A DNA stretch of 64,000 nt, taken from positions 124,001 to 188,000 of the forward strand of contig NZ_JBNGOS010000001.1 of NCBI RefSeq assembly GCF_050589685.1. The letters are read 5' to 3'. The notes under the pieces are model-generated. The model did no database searches and was not told the origin of the DNA. It saw nothing but the letters and a program-made list of their open reading frames with translations. This DNA comes from Saccharicrinis sp050589685 (GTDB lineage Bacteria; Bacteroidota; Bacteroidia; Bacteroidales; Marinilabiliaceae). The position numbers were made by a program, and so were the translations under genes. Positions 18,703 through 27,880 of this stretch are shown in pieces (position 1 is the first letter of the stretch; every line of letters begins with the position of its first letter).

Positions 18703-21700
18703 TTATCTTACCTGTATCTTCCTTTGGAACATACCCTCCTCTGTAATAAAAAGAAGAATATATATTCCGGTTGACAATTCAGAAACCTGTATCTCTTCGT
18801 GTTCTATTACCTGTCCTGTTTTCAAAACTGTACCACTAATATTGATAAGTTTATAATGAATGTTACCTGGATACTGACCTACCTCAATATGAAGCATATC
18901 GTCAGCCGGAACCGGATAAATACTAACCGGATGGTCAAAATAACTTAAATCATGAACTGAATTTTCCTCCTCCCAGGTATCCACAGTGGTAGTAATAGTA
19001 TATTTGTTTGAAGAATAAAAGCTCTCATCATTGATGTTTTCTGCCTTTACAGTATAAAACCACAATCCAGGCTTTTCTTTGGGATTAAAGGTATGTGATG
19101 TTCCTGTAACACCCTTTTTAACCAATTCATAATCGCTATAAGCCTTATCGCTTCGGTAAATATTGTATGTTGCCCCGTAAGCATAATCCAATGAGTTTTC
19201 CCATTGAATAGTTAACTCACCATTAACTGTATTTTCCGATAATCTGACCTGATGAGGAGACACGGGTCGCATTTCGGTGGTTGTAGCTTCCAGCTCATTT
19301 GATTCAGCACTTTCACCATAACCATTGTAAGCAACAATGTTAATATAATAAGTTTGGCCAACCGGTAAATTGCTCATCCTAAATCCAGAAACATTACCAG
19401 CATCAATCGTGTTGGTATAAGCGCCTGATGAAGTTCCATATTTTATTTTATATCCATGAGCATCTGGTACACTGCGCCATAATAAAGTAATGATTCCGTC
19501 TAATCGGGTATTAGTGCGTCCGTTGGCAGAAACCAGAACCGGGGCATCAGGAAATGCCATCTTTGCATCCACCACATTCGATTTCACTCCTTCCGCCACA
19601 CTGTTTTTACCCGCTACTGCAAAGTAATAAGTAGCACCATCGGTTAATCCGGTAACCGTGCCCGAATTGGTTTTTCCTCCTGAGATTTCAAGTGACTGAC
19701 TCAAGTTTTCCTTATCACTACCATAATAGATTATATAACTGTCGGCATTTTCCTTTGTCCACCATTTTAAACTAACCTGACCACTATTAATTTTTACATC
19801 GTATATTCTGCTGGGCGACGGCGCTATATCCCCCTGGAACCATTCGATTCTATTCACACTATAAGGACGAATAATGATATTGTCACTTTCTTGCGTCTCT
19901 GCTTTTTCACTAATGTCTGAATTCTCAGTGGTTGCTTTATCTGATGCAATATAAGTTACCTCTACTTCTGAAGGTAAGGTTATCCCTTGCACATCCAATT
20001 TATGCGGCACACCTGACTTATTGGTTATTATTATGTACCTCTTTCCATTGGTTCCTTTAAAAACGCCCGCTGATAAGGCCGGAACCTGGGTAACAGCAGT
20101 ATGCTTATTGTCTGCTTCCACCATTACATCACCAGTTATGGTGGATTGATAACGATAATCACTTTTATTAATTCCGTGATTAATAATACGGTGGGCTTTC
20201 CCTTCTACGCTTAAATAGTAACCACAAACCAGCTCATCCACTCCAGTTAAAGTGGTTCCATTATTGTAAGCAGCTTCCAGTTCCGAAGAATAATAATTAT
20301 ATGGATTAGCTGTGGATACATTGCTGTGTTTACCTAATAATTTAGTATTCGAAAACTCAGTCATACGTAAAATATATTCAGCCATATAAATGCCGGTCAT
20401 CATGATCTTACTAGATACAGTATTCCAAGTTTGATATTCAGTGATATAAACAGGAATATCGTTTCCATAATTATCCAGAATGGATTGGTATGATTCAGTT
20501 CCTCCATAGTACATCCCCCCAACCAACTCTTTTACTGCTTCATCCATTGGTATAGATGTATTTGTATTATATGCGGCATATGAATGCTTAGAGAAAGCAT
20601 TAAAAAAGCGGGGTGAATAGTCTGCTATTCCTCTTGAAAAATCATTACCCGGATCGTCCCAACTGGCATTCGGAGCCATAACAGCGTCAGGCAAATAGGC
20701 TTTTATGGAATCCGCGATAGGGTGCATTTTTCGGGCAAAATCCGTACCGTCGTTCCAGAAATACGAACCCCGGTTAGGCAAATGAAAATACGGCTCATTG
20801 ACAAACTGCCACATATCCACTTCTATATGATTGTCTTTACAGAATTTTGCAAACAAAGCTGCCTCCCACGGTTCTCCGATAAAACCCGACCACGTTACCA
20901 CCAAACGGGAATTAATCTCTCCCAATCCCTGGTATAAATCATAAACTGTTTGCGGACCTTTGGCCTCTACCCTCTTATGACAAGTTACGTTTCCACTTGC
21001 TGTCTCTCCATCTTCAATCAATTGATCCAGGTCTTCAACTTCATACAAACCAATATTCATATTAAAAGCATTGTTACGTGTACCGGACATATATCGCAAC
21101 CATCCTCCTCCAACGTCTTGCATAGCTTGTCTCCATTCGGGGTTCTTAAAGCTCCAGCCACTATCTGCCAAACGACTGTTATATCCGCTCAGTCCCTCAA
21201 CAATATCATGTCCCTTGGCGTCATCCACCGTTAATGTGGCCACCTGTTTATTGGCGTCTAACACAAACTGACCGTTTGCATCCTGGATTTCTGATGTAGT
21301 AGCATCAATAGTTGCCTGTGAAGCATCTGGATTTTTCATTATATCTGCTGCAGCAACTAATGTAGCTTGGTACGTATCAAAAACATTTTCGGCATACTCT
21401 CCTGAACCGGTTCCTACAACTGCCTGTGATAATCGTTCCTGACCTTCAACCAGCGCAATCAGAAGCGCACTTCTTCCGGCTGGAATCACATAACCATCCA
21501 TCGACAAATCATCAACCGTCCAGTATTCAGACTGGGCAGGATCGCCCCAACGATTTACACTAAACGTAAAGAAATGCTGGGTATCAAAGGTAAAATCATC
21601 GCTTATTTCCGATACTTTTAAATCACCGCCATTTACATCATCTCCAAAAATTTCCCGCCCAGCATAGCTGGTAAAGTCATCCTTTTTTACTAACACACCA

Positions 21701-22641
21701 TCCTTACTTCTGGATATATCGCGATAAATACCTACCCTGCTTACCCGAGACTCACCCGCAACACCACTTCCTGCATGTGTGTATCGATATTGTTTAAGTA
21801 CTATTTCATAACCAGAGTTGGGAGTGATATCGCAATATAATCCCATTGCTTTGTATCCAATAGAATTGGTATTAGAATTGGTTTTTAACCATATCCTGCC
21901 TCCACTGGTTACTCCGCTGGAATTAGCATTGACACTTATGTCGGAGGCTGACAATTGTGTTTCTCCGGAAATAACTGAACCCAAACTTGAATTCTCAAAA
22001 TCGTAGCTAACCTTGAACTCAGGCAACTGCAAAATAGCCACATAGTTTCCTTCAATCTCTACCTTATCAATATACCAGTCAAATTCATCATTGGAATTAG
22101 ATTTCCCTCTGGCAGCAATCCAAGCAGAAACATAGTTGTCGCCACCGGCTGAGTTTACACTCCCCCCGGGCAAAAAAGTATCAGAATGATAGGTATCATA
22201 AAAAACAATGTTCCCTGTGGATTGATCGGAATTGGAGGTCACCGGCGTTGACCCATTTAGCGTACAACCAATTCTAAACAAATAAGTTTGAGATAATCCT
22301 GTAACACCGGCAATGCTGCTTCTTTGGGTAACCGTTATTTTGCTAACTTTAATGGTATATCCTGACTTTGGTTTGATATCGAACCGAGCAAAAGTATTCG
22401 TATAGTTGGTTGCATTGTTGTTAACAATATGACTTTGATAAGCAGATGTCCCTCCATCATTTACTGTGCCTATTGAGGTTAGTTTATTACCTCCCATAAC
22501 TGACAATTCGGGTGTAACCACATCAGCACCCGTTACGGATGCGCCCATATTCGATGAAAAATCGTATGTTACTTTAAACGTACTCTGTGCAAATGCCATT
22601 ATTGGCATAATCGCTAAAAAAATATGTAGAAATCTTTTCAT
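18703..22641 (-). CDS. Large secreted clan-A-like glycosidase with Fn3 domains and T9SS sorting domain
   Basis: 1312 residues: signal peptide (1-18), two similar beta-sandwich modules (about 20-195 and 205-390, each opening FKVTYDF/FKVSYDF), a helical FIVAR-like linker (about 395-465), a TIM-barrel catalytic domain (about 475-760), an adjoining beta-domain, three fibronectin-III modules (about 940-1225) and a T9SS sorting domain (about 1240-1312). Probable catalytic pair: E616 in FVNEPYF and E735 in ITEYQTW, as in clan GH-A. It is homologous over barrel and Fn3 region to the protein at 27862-30474 (shared NEPYF, GWLRY-SGT, VFSKHSYA). Too large and modular for an exo-enzyme, it is probably the endo-acting depolymerase of the locus. 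I cannot assign a GH family. First gene of the operon running to 5424. Confidence 0.75.
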   Translation of the reverse strand: MKRFLHIFLAIMPIMAFAQSTFKVTYDFSSNMGASVTGADVVTPELSVMGGNKLTSIGTVNDGGTSAYQSHIVNNNATNYTNTFARFDIKPKSGYTIKVSKITVTQRSSIAGVTGLSQTYLFRIGCTLNGSTPVTSNSDQSTGNIVFYDTYHSDTFLPGGSVNSAGGDNYVSAWIAARGKSNSNDEFDWYIDKVEIEGNYVAILQLPEFKVSYDFENSSLGSVISGETQLSASDISVNANSSGVTSGGRIWLKTNSNTNSIGYKAMGLYCDITPNSGYEIVLKQYRYTHAGSGVAGESRVSRVGIYRDISRSKDGVLVKKDDFTSYAGREIFGDDVNGGDLKVSEISDDFTFDTQHFFTFSVNRWGDPAQSEYWTVDDLSMDGYVIPAGRSALLIALVEGQERLSQAVVGTGSGEYAENVFDTYQATLVAAADIMKNPDASQATIDATTSEIQDANGQFVLDANKQVATLTVDDAKGHDIVEGLSGYNSRLADSGWSFKNPEWRQAMQDVGGGWLRYMSGTRNNAFNMNIGLYEVEDLDQLIEDGETASGNVTCHKRVEAKGPQTVYDLYQGLGEINSRLVVTWSGFIGEPWEAALFAKFCKDNHIEVDMWQFVNEPYFHLPNRGSYFWNDGTDFARKMHPIADSIKAYLPDAVMAPNASWDDPGNDFSRGIADYSPRFFNAFSKHSYAAYNTNTSIPMDEAVKELVGGMYYGGTESYQSILDNYGNDIPVYITEYQTWNTVSSKIMMTGIYMAEYILRMTEFSNTKLLGKHSNVSTANPYNYYSSELEAAYNNGTTLTGVDELVCGYYLSVEGKAHRIINHGINKSDYRYQSTITGDVMVEADNKHTAVTQVPALSAGVFKGTNGKRYIIITNKSGVPHKLDVQGITLPSEVEVTYIASDKATTENSDISEKAETQESDNIIIRPYSVNRIEWFQGDIAPSPSRIYDVKINSGQVSLKWWTKENADSYIIYYGSDKENLSQSLEISGGKTNSGTVTGLTDGATYYFAVAGKNSVAEGVKSNVVDAKMAFPDAPVLVSANGRTNTRLDGIITLLWRSVPDAHGYKIKYGTSSGAYTNTIDAGNVSGFRMSNLPVGQTYYINIVAYNGYGESAESNELEATTTEMRPVSPHQVRLSENTVNGELTIQWENSLDYAYGATYNIYRSDKAYSDYELVKKGVTGTSHTFNPKEKPGLWFYTVKAENINDESFYSSNKYTITTTVDTWEEENSVHDLSYFDHPVSIYPVPADDMLHIEVGQYPGNIHYKLINISGTVLKTGQVIEHEEIQVSELSTGIYILLFITEEGMFQRKIQVR

Positions 22642-22901
22642 AAAAATTAAAACCCTTTATCAACTTACTAAACAAAATTAACGAATATTAACAGGGATAC
22701 TTCACACACAAACGCCATTTCTCTTTATCTATGATTCATTTCTAATTTCTTTAAAAATTATAATTCATTTACTGTTGTTCATCAATCACATAACTAGCTA
22801 AAGCATTTATTACCTGCCTCATGATGTTGGTCGGAAAAAGTCTGGCTTAATAGATAAAGCATATGCCGATGAAAGAAATGCCACACACCGTTAACCCTTT
22901 A

Positions 22902-23175
22902 ACACGGATTATGGACACGAACTTCGTCATGAACATGGATAGGCAAATTATTGCTATGAATGAAAGCAGTACCAAAGTTTACTTTGAAAATGGTGAGTAA
23001 AGCAATGATGTAATAAATAAAACAAATCTTTACCTGACCGAGGCATACCCTCGAAATCCTCCGTGAGGTAGTCCCATCGCATTACGGGAGCATCATTCTG
23101 GAGCGTTGAATCAAGTTAATGAAACGCCTTATCTTGAAGTAGTTTTCAACAACTTCTTTAATATAATGCCCGGTT
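22902..23175 (+). repeat. Dispersed TIR element, diverged long copy 6
   Basis: Aligned by eye with the other copies: AACACGGATTATGG at the start, ACGAACTTCGTCATGAACAT, AATAAAACAAATC, GACCGAGGCATA, ACGGGAGCATCATTCTGG and an end near ATGCCCGGTT. It is about 274 bp and heavily diverged, so it is probably an older member of the family. The boundaries are approximate. Confidence 0.5.
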
Positions 23176-23654
23176 CTTTGTGTCCGGCTATAGTCAAACC
23201 CTGCACAGTTGCTTTTGCCTCTTCAATTCGAATAACAATCGCCTCATCTATAATGTCCCGTCCAAGGGGAAGTGAAAAGCCCGGATGTACTGTTTTTCGA
23301 TTCTGACAACAGTAAATTTCATCTTAAAGCAGGGGGTGAAAACTCCGAAATGAGCAAGAATTCATCATCTACGATGCTACCGGAAACACCCTTCAAGATG
23401 TGGCGGCTACTGTCTTTTTCTTTTTCGGTTTTTAATGAGCTCGCCCAGTTGGGCAAAATTATGTTGCAACATACTAATAATTCATCTGTTATTATTCACC
23501 ATTCAGAATTCGATGTTTATGGTTGTATTTCTACACCTTACAATCCTTCATATTCACGCTTAAATATTCTTGAATTATATTTCTCCGGATTGGAAATTTC
23601 TTTTTTTAAGAACTTTAGCCATATAAATCATGTAGCCAACACGTAATTTATTTA

Positions 23655-23662
23655 TACATTTG
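23655..23662 (+). promoter_or_regulatory. Candidate -7 box for the GH2 gene
   Basis: TACATTTG matches the Bacteroidetes sigma-ABfr -7 consensus TAnnTTTG exactly, 41 bp before the GH2 start codon. No convincing TTTG -33 element is seen at the expected distance, so the call rests on the -7 box alone. Confidence 0.3.
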
Positions 23663-23703
23663 ATTGATTTCTTTATTGATTTTTAAACCATAATTACGAA
23701 CTC

Positions 23704-26700
23704 ATGCAATTGAAGAATTTGATCTACACTGTTTTAATTTTCCTCAGCCAAGTTATTTCTGCTCAAAACCATTGGGAAAATCCAGAATTTTTTAAGCAAA
23801 ACCGCGAAGAGGCCAGAGCTACCTTTTACACTTTTGAATCGTTGGATAAAGCGTTGCAAAACGATATCAATCAAGCCGATTATATTAAATGTTTGAATGG
23901 CAAATGGAAATTCAACTATGTTGGAAAAGCTTCCGAACGCCCGCTCGATTTTTATAAATCATCTTATGATGTGAACGAGTGGGACGAAATTCCTGTACCC
24001 GGCAACTGGGAGATGTATGGATATGGATTCAAAAATTACAAAAACTCCAAATACCCTTTTAAAAAGAACCCTCCATATATTGACGATAATTACAGCCCTG
24101 TTGGTTCCTATGTCACTTTTTTCAATATGCCGGAAAATTGGCAAAACAGGGAAATATACATTCAGCTAGGTGCTGTGAAATCCGGGTTCGACATTTGGAT
24201 AAATAACCATAAAGTAGGTTACAGTCAGGATTCTAAGTTGCCTTCCGAATTTAATATCACCCCATACCTGCAACCTGGTAAGAATAAGTTATCGGTACAA
24301 GTATTCCAATTTACCGATGGCAGTTATCTGGAGGACCAGGACTTTTGGCGATTATCGGGAATTCAACGCGATGTATTTCTGTTTGCTCGCCACAAAGTGC
24401 ATATCCGTGACTTTTTTGCCAAATCGTTGTTGGACGAAACCTATACCGAAGGTGATTTTAGCCTGAAAACGGAATTAGTAAATCATTCTAAAAAGAAATC
24501 GACAATAGAACTAAGCTATCAACTAATGGATTCCGAAGGGAACACCCAACTATCGGGCATTTCCGAAACAATATTATCACCTAAGAAGAGTGAATGGCTT
24601 CAGTTTAAGGGACACATTCCGAATGTTAAAAAGTGGTCTGCGGAAAATCCTCAACTGTACACCTTACTTCTTACCTTAAAAGATAAAAAAGGAACAGTAA
24701 CGGAAGCTACTTCCGTGAAACTTGGTTTCAGAACTTCCGAAGTAAAAAACGGACAGTTATTGATTAACGGCCTACCGGTGTTGTTGAAAGGAGTGAACCG
24801 ACACGAACACGATGCCTATCACGGCCATGTTGTTAACCGGGAAACCATGATAAAGGATATCGAAACCATGAAACGTTTCAATATTAATGCCGTCAGAACC
24901 TGTCATTACCCGAACGACCCGGAATGGTACAAGCTTTGCGATCAATACGGCATTTATGTCTATGATGAAGCCAATATAGAATCGCATGGGATGGGGTATG
25001 AACCGAAAAATACCCTGGCCGAAAAACCGGAGTACAAACAAGCCCATATCGAACGGGTAATGAACATGATTAAGCGCGACAAAAATCACCCTTCCATTAT
25101 TGTGTGGAGCATGGGTAACGAAGCCGGAACCGGCCAAAACTTTTTAGAAGCCTACAAAGCTGCCCATGCTTATGACGGCAGCAGACCTGTTCATTACGAA
25201 AGAGCCGAGCGAATGACTGACATTACCGAACGACATACCGACATTAAGGGAGATATGTACCGGAGAATCGAAAGCATTGAGAACAATTGGGTCGGCACCG
25301 ACAAAACACGTCCTTTTATCTGGTGTGAATATTCTCATGCCATGGGCAACAGTAACGGCAACTTTAAAGAATACTGGGATCTGGTTCATAAATATCCTCA
25401 GGTACAAGGTGGTTTTATTTGGGATTGGATGGACCAGGGCCTGGTTAAGACACATGAAAACGGCAAACAGTTTTGGGCTTATGGCGGCCATTTCGAACCT
25501 GAAGGAATGGATCATGACAACAACTTTTGCATGAACGGGATTATTAACCCGGATTGGACACCCCACCCAGGTATTTTTGAAGTTAAAAAGGTTTATCAAA
25601 ATATAAACTTCAAAGACTTTAATCTGGATAACGGAGAAATAACTGTTCAGAATGACTTCTTCTTCAAAAATTTAGATGCGTATTCCATTCATTGGGAATT
25701 AATTGAAGATGGCAACCCTGTTTTATCCGGTCACATAAGAGCCAATGATATAGCGCCACAATCAAAAAAGGTTTTTAAGCTTCCTTTGGGGCACTCAGAC
25801 CTGACTATCGGCAAAGAATATTTTATCAACTTTTATGCTACCCAAGCTAATTATCATCCATTACTACCCATTGGTCATCAGATAGCTTCTGAACAAATAG
25901 CCATATCAGGTTTTAAGTCACCTGACCTGAAAACCGATTCTAGTGCAAGTTTAAAAACAAAGGATACGGAAAATCAGCTTATTGTGATGGGAGATCACTT
26001 TAACCTGACTTTTGCTAAATCCTCTGGAGCAATTATTTCTTACCAAATTAATGGACAAGAAATAATGAACTCCGCTTTAAAACCCTCTTTCTGGAGAGCA
26101 CCGACGGACAACGATTTTGGGAACAAACTTCAGAAAAGAGCTAAAGTATGGAAAAGAGCGATGTACAATGCGTCTCTAAAAACATTTACATCTGAGATGA
26201 AAGACAAGAATTCCTTTCTTATAAAAACAACTCACCATTTATCCGATGTTGAAGGAATAGTAAAAATGGAATATCAGGTTTATGCTTCTGGTCAGGTGGA
26301 TGTTTCCTATGCTTTTAAAGCGGAAAAAGATAAGCTTCCTGAAATACCACGAATTGGCATGAAAATGCAATTTAAAAAGGAGTTTGAAAATCTGCAGTAT
26401 TACGGAAAAGGTCCATGGGAAAATTATTGCGACCGAAACACAGCCAGTTTTGTTGGCCTGTATCAATCAAAAGTAGCTGACCAATACTATGCCTATAATC
26501 GGCCGCAAGAGAATGGTCACAAAACAGCAACCCGTTGGTTACAATTAACCAATCATACCGGACTAGGTTTAAAAGTTATTGCCCAGGAACAACCTATCGA
26601 GTTTAATGCTTTACATTACAGCACCGAAGAACTGGATCCGGGTGAGGATAAACAACTTCGAACACCAGCGGACTTAAAAGAAGGTGATTTTGTAGAGTTA

Positions 26701-26829
26701 CATATCGACCATAAAATGATGGGTGTTGGCGGGGATACCAGTTGGGGTGCCAAACCGCATAAACCTTATATCTATTTTACGGACAAGGCGTATAATTATA
26801 GCTTCAGTTTGATGCCAGTAATTCAGTAA
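23704..26829 (+). CDS. GH2 beta-galactosidase (LacZ-type), exported
   Basis: 1041 residues with signal peptide (1-20, VISAQ). Five-domain LacZ architecture: sugar-binding jelly roll (about 50-225), Ig-like domain (about 230-345), TIM barrel (about 347-640; LKGVNRHEHDAYHGH), second Ig-like domain and a Bgal small-chain domain (about 755-1035). Catalytic acid/base E473 is in SMGNEAGTG and nucleophile E542 in IWCEYSHAMGNSNG. It should release terminal beta-galactose in the periplasm. It is divergent from the sulfatase/fucosidase operon, separated by about 1 kb, and ends at a strong terminator. Full length and intact. Confidence 0.95.
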   Translation: MQLKNLIYTVLIFLSQVISAQNHWENPEFFKQNREEARATFYTFESLDKALQNDINQADYIKCLNGKWKFNYVGKASERPLDFYKSSYDVNEWDEIPVPGNWEMYGYGFKNYKNSKYPFKKNPPYIDDNYSPVGSYVTFFNMPENWQNREIYIQLGAVKSGFDIWINNHKVGYSQDSKLPSEFNITPYLQPGKNKLSVQVFQFTDGSYLEDQDFWRLSGIQRDVFLFARHKVHIRDFFAKSLLDETYTEGDFSLKTELVNHSKKKSTIELSYQLMDSEGNTQLSGISETILSPKKSEWLQFKGHIPNVKKWSAENPQLYTLLLTLKDKKGTVTEATSVKLGFRTSEVKNGQLLINGLPVLLKGVNRHEHDAYHGHVVNRETMIKDIETMKRFNINAVRTCHYPNDPEWYKLCDQYGIYVYDEANIESHGMGYEPKNTLAEKPEYKQAHIERVMNMIKRDKNHPSIIVWSMGNEAGTGQNFLEAYKAAHAYDGSRPVHYERAERMTDITERHTDIKGDMYRRIESIENNWVGTDKTRPFIWCEYSHAMGNSNGNFKEYWDLVHKYPQVQGGFIWDWMDQGLVKTHENGKQFWAYGGHFEPEGMDHDNNFCMNGIINPDWTPHPGIFEVKKVYQNINFKDFNLDNGEITVQNDFFFKNLDAYSIHWELIEDGNPVLSGHIRANDIAPQSKKVFKLPLGHSDLTIGKEYFINFYATQANYHPLLPIGHQIASEQIAISGFKSPDLKTDSSASLKTKDTENQLIVMGDHFNLTFAKSSGAIISYQINGQEIMNSALKPSFWRAPTDNDFGNKLQKRAKVWKRAMYNASLKTFTSEMKDKNSFLIKTTHHLSDVEGIVKMEYQVYASGQVDVSYAFKAEKDKLPEIPRIGMKMQFKKEFENLQYYGKGPWENYCDRNTASFVGLYQSKVADQYYAYNRPQENGHKTATRWLQLTNHTGLGLKVIAQEQPIEFNALHYSTEELDPGEDKQLRTPADLKEGDFVELHIDHKMMGVGGDTSWGAKPHKPYIYFTDKAYNYSFSLMPVIQ

Positions 26830-26836
26830 TAATTTT

Positions 26837-26870
26837 AAGGCCGTTTCATTTAAACGGCCTTATTTTTTAT
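26837..26870 (+). terminator. Rho-independent terminator after GH2
   Basis: Perfect 10-bp stem AAGGCCGTTT / AAACGGCCTT with a 5-nt loop, followed by a T-rich run (TATTTTTTATT), starting 8 bp after the GH2 stop codon. Confidence 0.92.
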
Positions 26871-26918
26871 TCCTAAAAGTTTCCCTTGTAAAATGTTGGG
26901 GTAAAATTATCCGAGAGC

Positions 26919-27065
26919 TGTCATTCGGAATTTGAAAAGTTCTTTATTGTCAGCAGGCATCAGCCGTCCGGATTGCTATCGGAATAGAAAATCTAACATT
27001 GCCATGTTTAAGTAATCATTCAGATTTTGTTGATCGAATTGGTATTTCGGTGAAGTCGAATGACA
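26919..27065. repeat. Possible short inverted-repeat element
   Basis: TGTCATTCGGA at 26919-26929 and TCGAATGACA at 27056-27065 form a roughly 10-bp imperfect inverted repeat around 126 bp without coding potential. Its size and ends resemble a MITE remnant, but only one copy is visible here. The rest of 26871-27254 shows nothing recognisable. Confidence 0.3.
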
Positions 27066-27254
27066 ATTTTGGGATTATTCATGAGCGGCTAACAGCATTA
27101 CCTCTATAGTTTCAATCTATTTTATTATTGTCCATTTTACCTCTTATTCCATTTCTCAGGTATCTAATTTGGGTTTTCGGATGGTAATTGTGCTTCTACT
27201 TCCTGCCTCCAGTGTTCTAATAACAAGATCAGCCCCTTTGCTTTTTGAGGTTTT

Positions 27255-27424
27255 ATCCCGGATTATGCATTAGAACTTCGTCATGAACATTGAAAGTGCA
27301 ATAAAACAAGGCTTTACTGAAACGAGGCATAGCATCGTTATGGTGAGTTGAAGTGAAGCAGCGGAGTGTCTTGTTTTGAAACAATTTCAATGTGTAATAG
27401 ATTTTCTAATGCATATTGCGGGTT
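27255..27424 (+). repeat. Dispersed TIR element, copy 3 (170 bp)
   Basis: Short form, same orientation as copies 1 and 2; ends ATCCCGGATTATGCATT and AATGCATATTGCGGGTT. Its right end directly abuts sulfatase coding sequence (GESNNLLPI read leftwards), so the element interrupts a sulfatase remnant. The sulfatase frame runs into the element and stops within it. Confidence 0.8.
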
Positions 27425-27880
27425 TATAGGCAATAGATTATTGCTTTCTCCGATATTGTCTTTTACACGATAAAGCACACAGGAATCATCTTTATACTTT
27501 TGAATCAACTTAAAATCTCCTTTTCGCACAGCACTATTTGGCGTAGATCCTTGAATATAGCAATGGGGATAATGCCAAAACATGGCTTCTCTTTATAACT
27601 CCATTCCCCTCTTTTAACCAGGCAACCAAACTCGTCCATGTTAGGTTTTACTTCCCGAGGGATGCACAGTCCTGCGAGTTCGGCCAGCGCGGGGTAAAAA
27701 TAGGGAGCAATGACAGGCTGGTCACAACGCTCCCTTTCGTTTCGCTTGGAGGTAAGAAAATGATAGGAAGAACCCTCACTCCTCCTTCGTATATATTTCC
27801 TTTACCTGCGCATAATGGGTGGTTATTGGTTTTGCGGTTATTCCTCACCAAATCGCCATTATCATTTAACTTTTAGGTTT
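27425..27880 (-). pseudogene. Sulfatase remnant, truncated at both ends
   Basis: Read leftwards, about 27880 gives NDNGDLVRNNRKTNNHPL, then AGKGNIYEGGVRV, typical of the centre of an S1 sulfatase (DNG...GGKG..YEGG). Then frames change: SETKGSV, then a stretch around AELAGLCIPREVKPNMDEFG, then WHYPH.YIQGSTPNSAVRKG and FKLIQKYKDD of the C-terminal subdomain, ending at repeat copy 3. The N-terminal half, including the CxPxR site, is missing: the fragment begins directly at the stop of the glycosidase at 27862. It is therefore a decayed gene bounded by a deletion on one side and an element on the other. Confidence 0.85.

Larger units (their letters stand above)
22642..23703. other. Divergent intergenic region
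   Basis: About 1060 bp separate the minus-strand glycosidase operon from the plus-strand GH2 gene. It contains the diverged dispersed-element copy (22902-23175) and, just before the GH2 gene, a candidate promoter. Open frames here have no recognisable family and poor coding character. Regulatory sites for both operons would be expected in this interval, but I see no clear operator. Confidence 0.6.

Noticed and set aside
23106..23646. Open frames on the plus strand, and a protein-like stretch on the minus strand around 23129-23322, upstream of the GH2 gene
   Set aside because: No family similarity, frames broken, and the right part overlaps the diverged dispersed element, so coding character is probably accidental.
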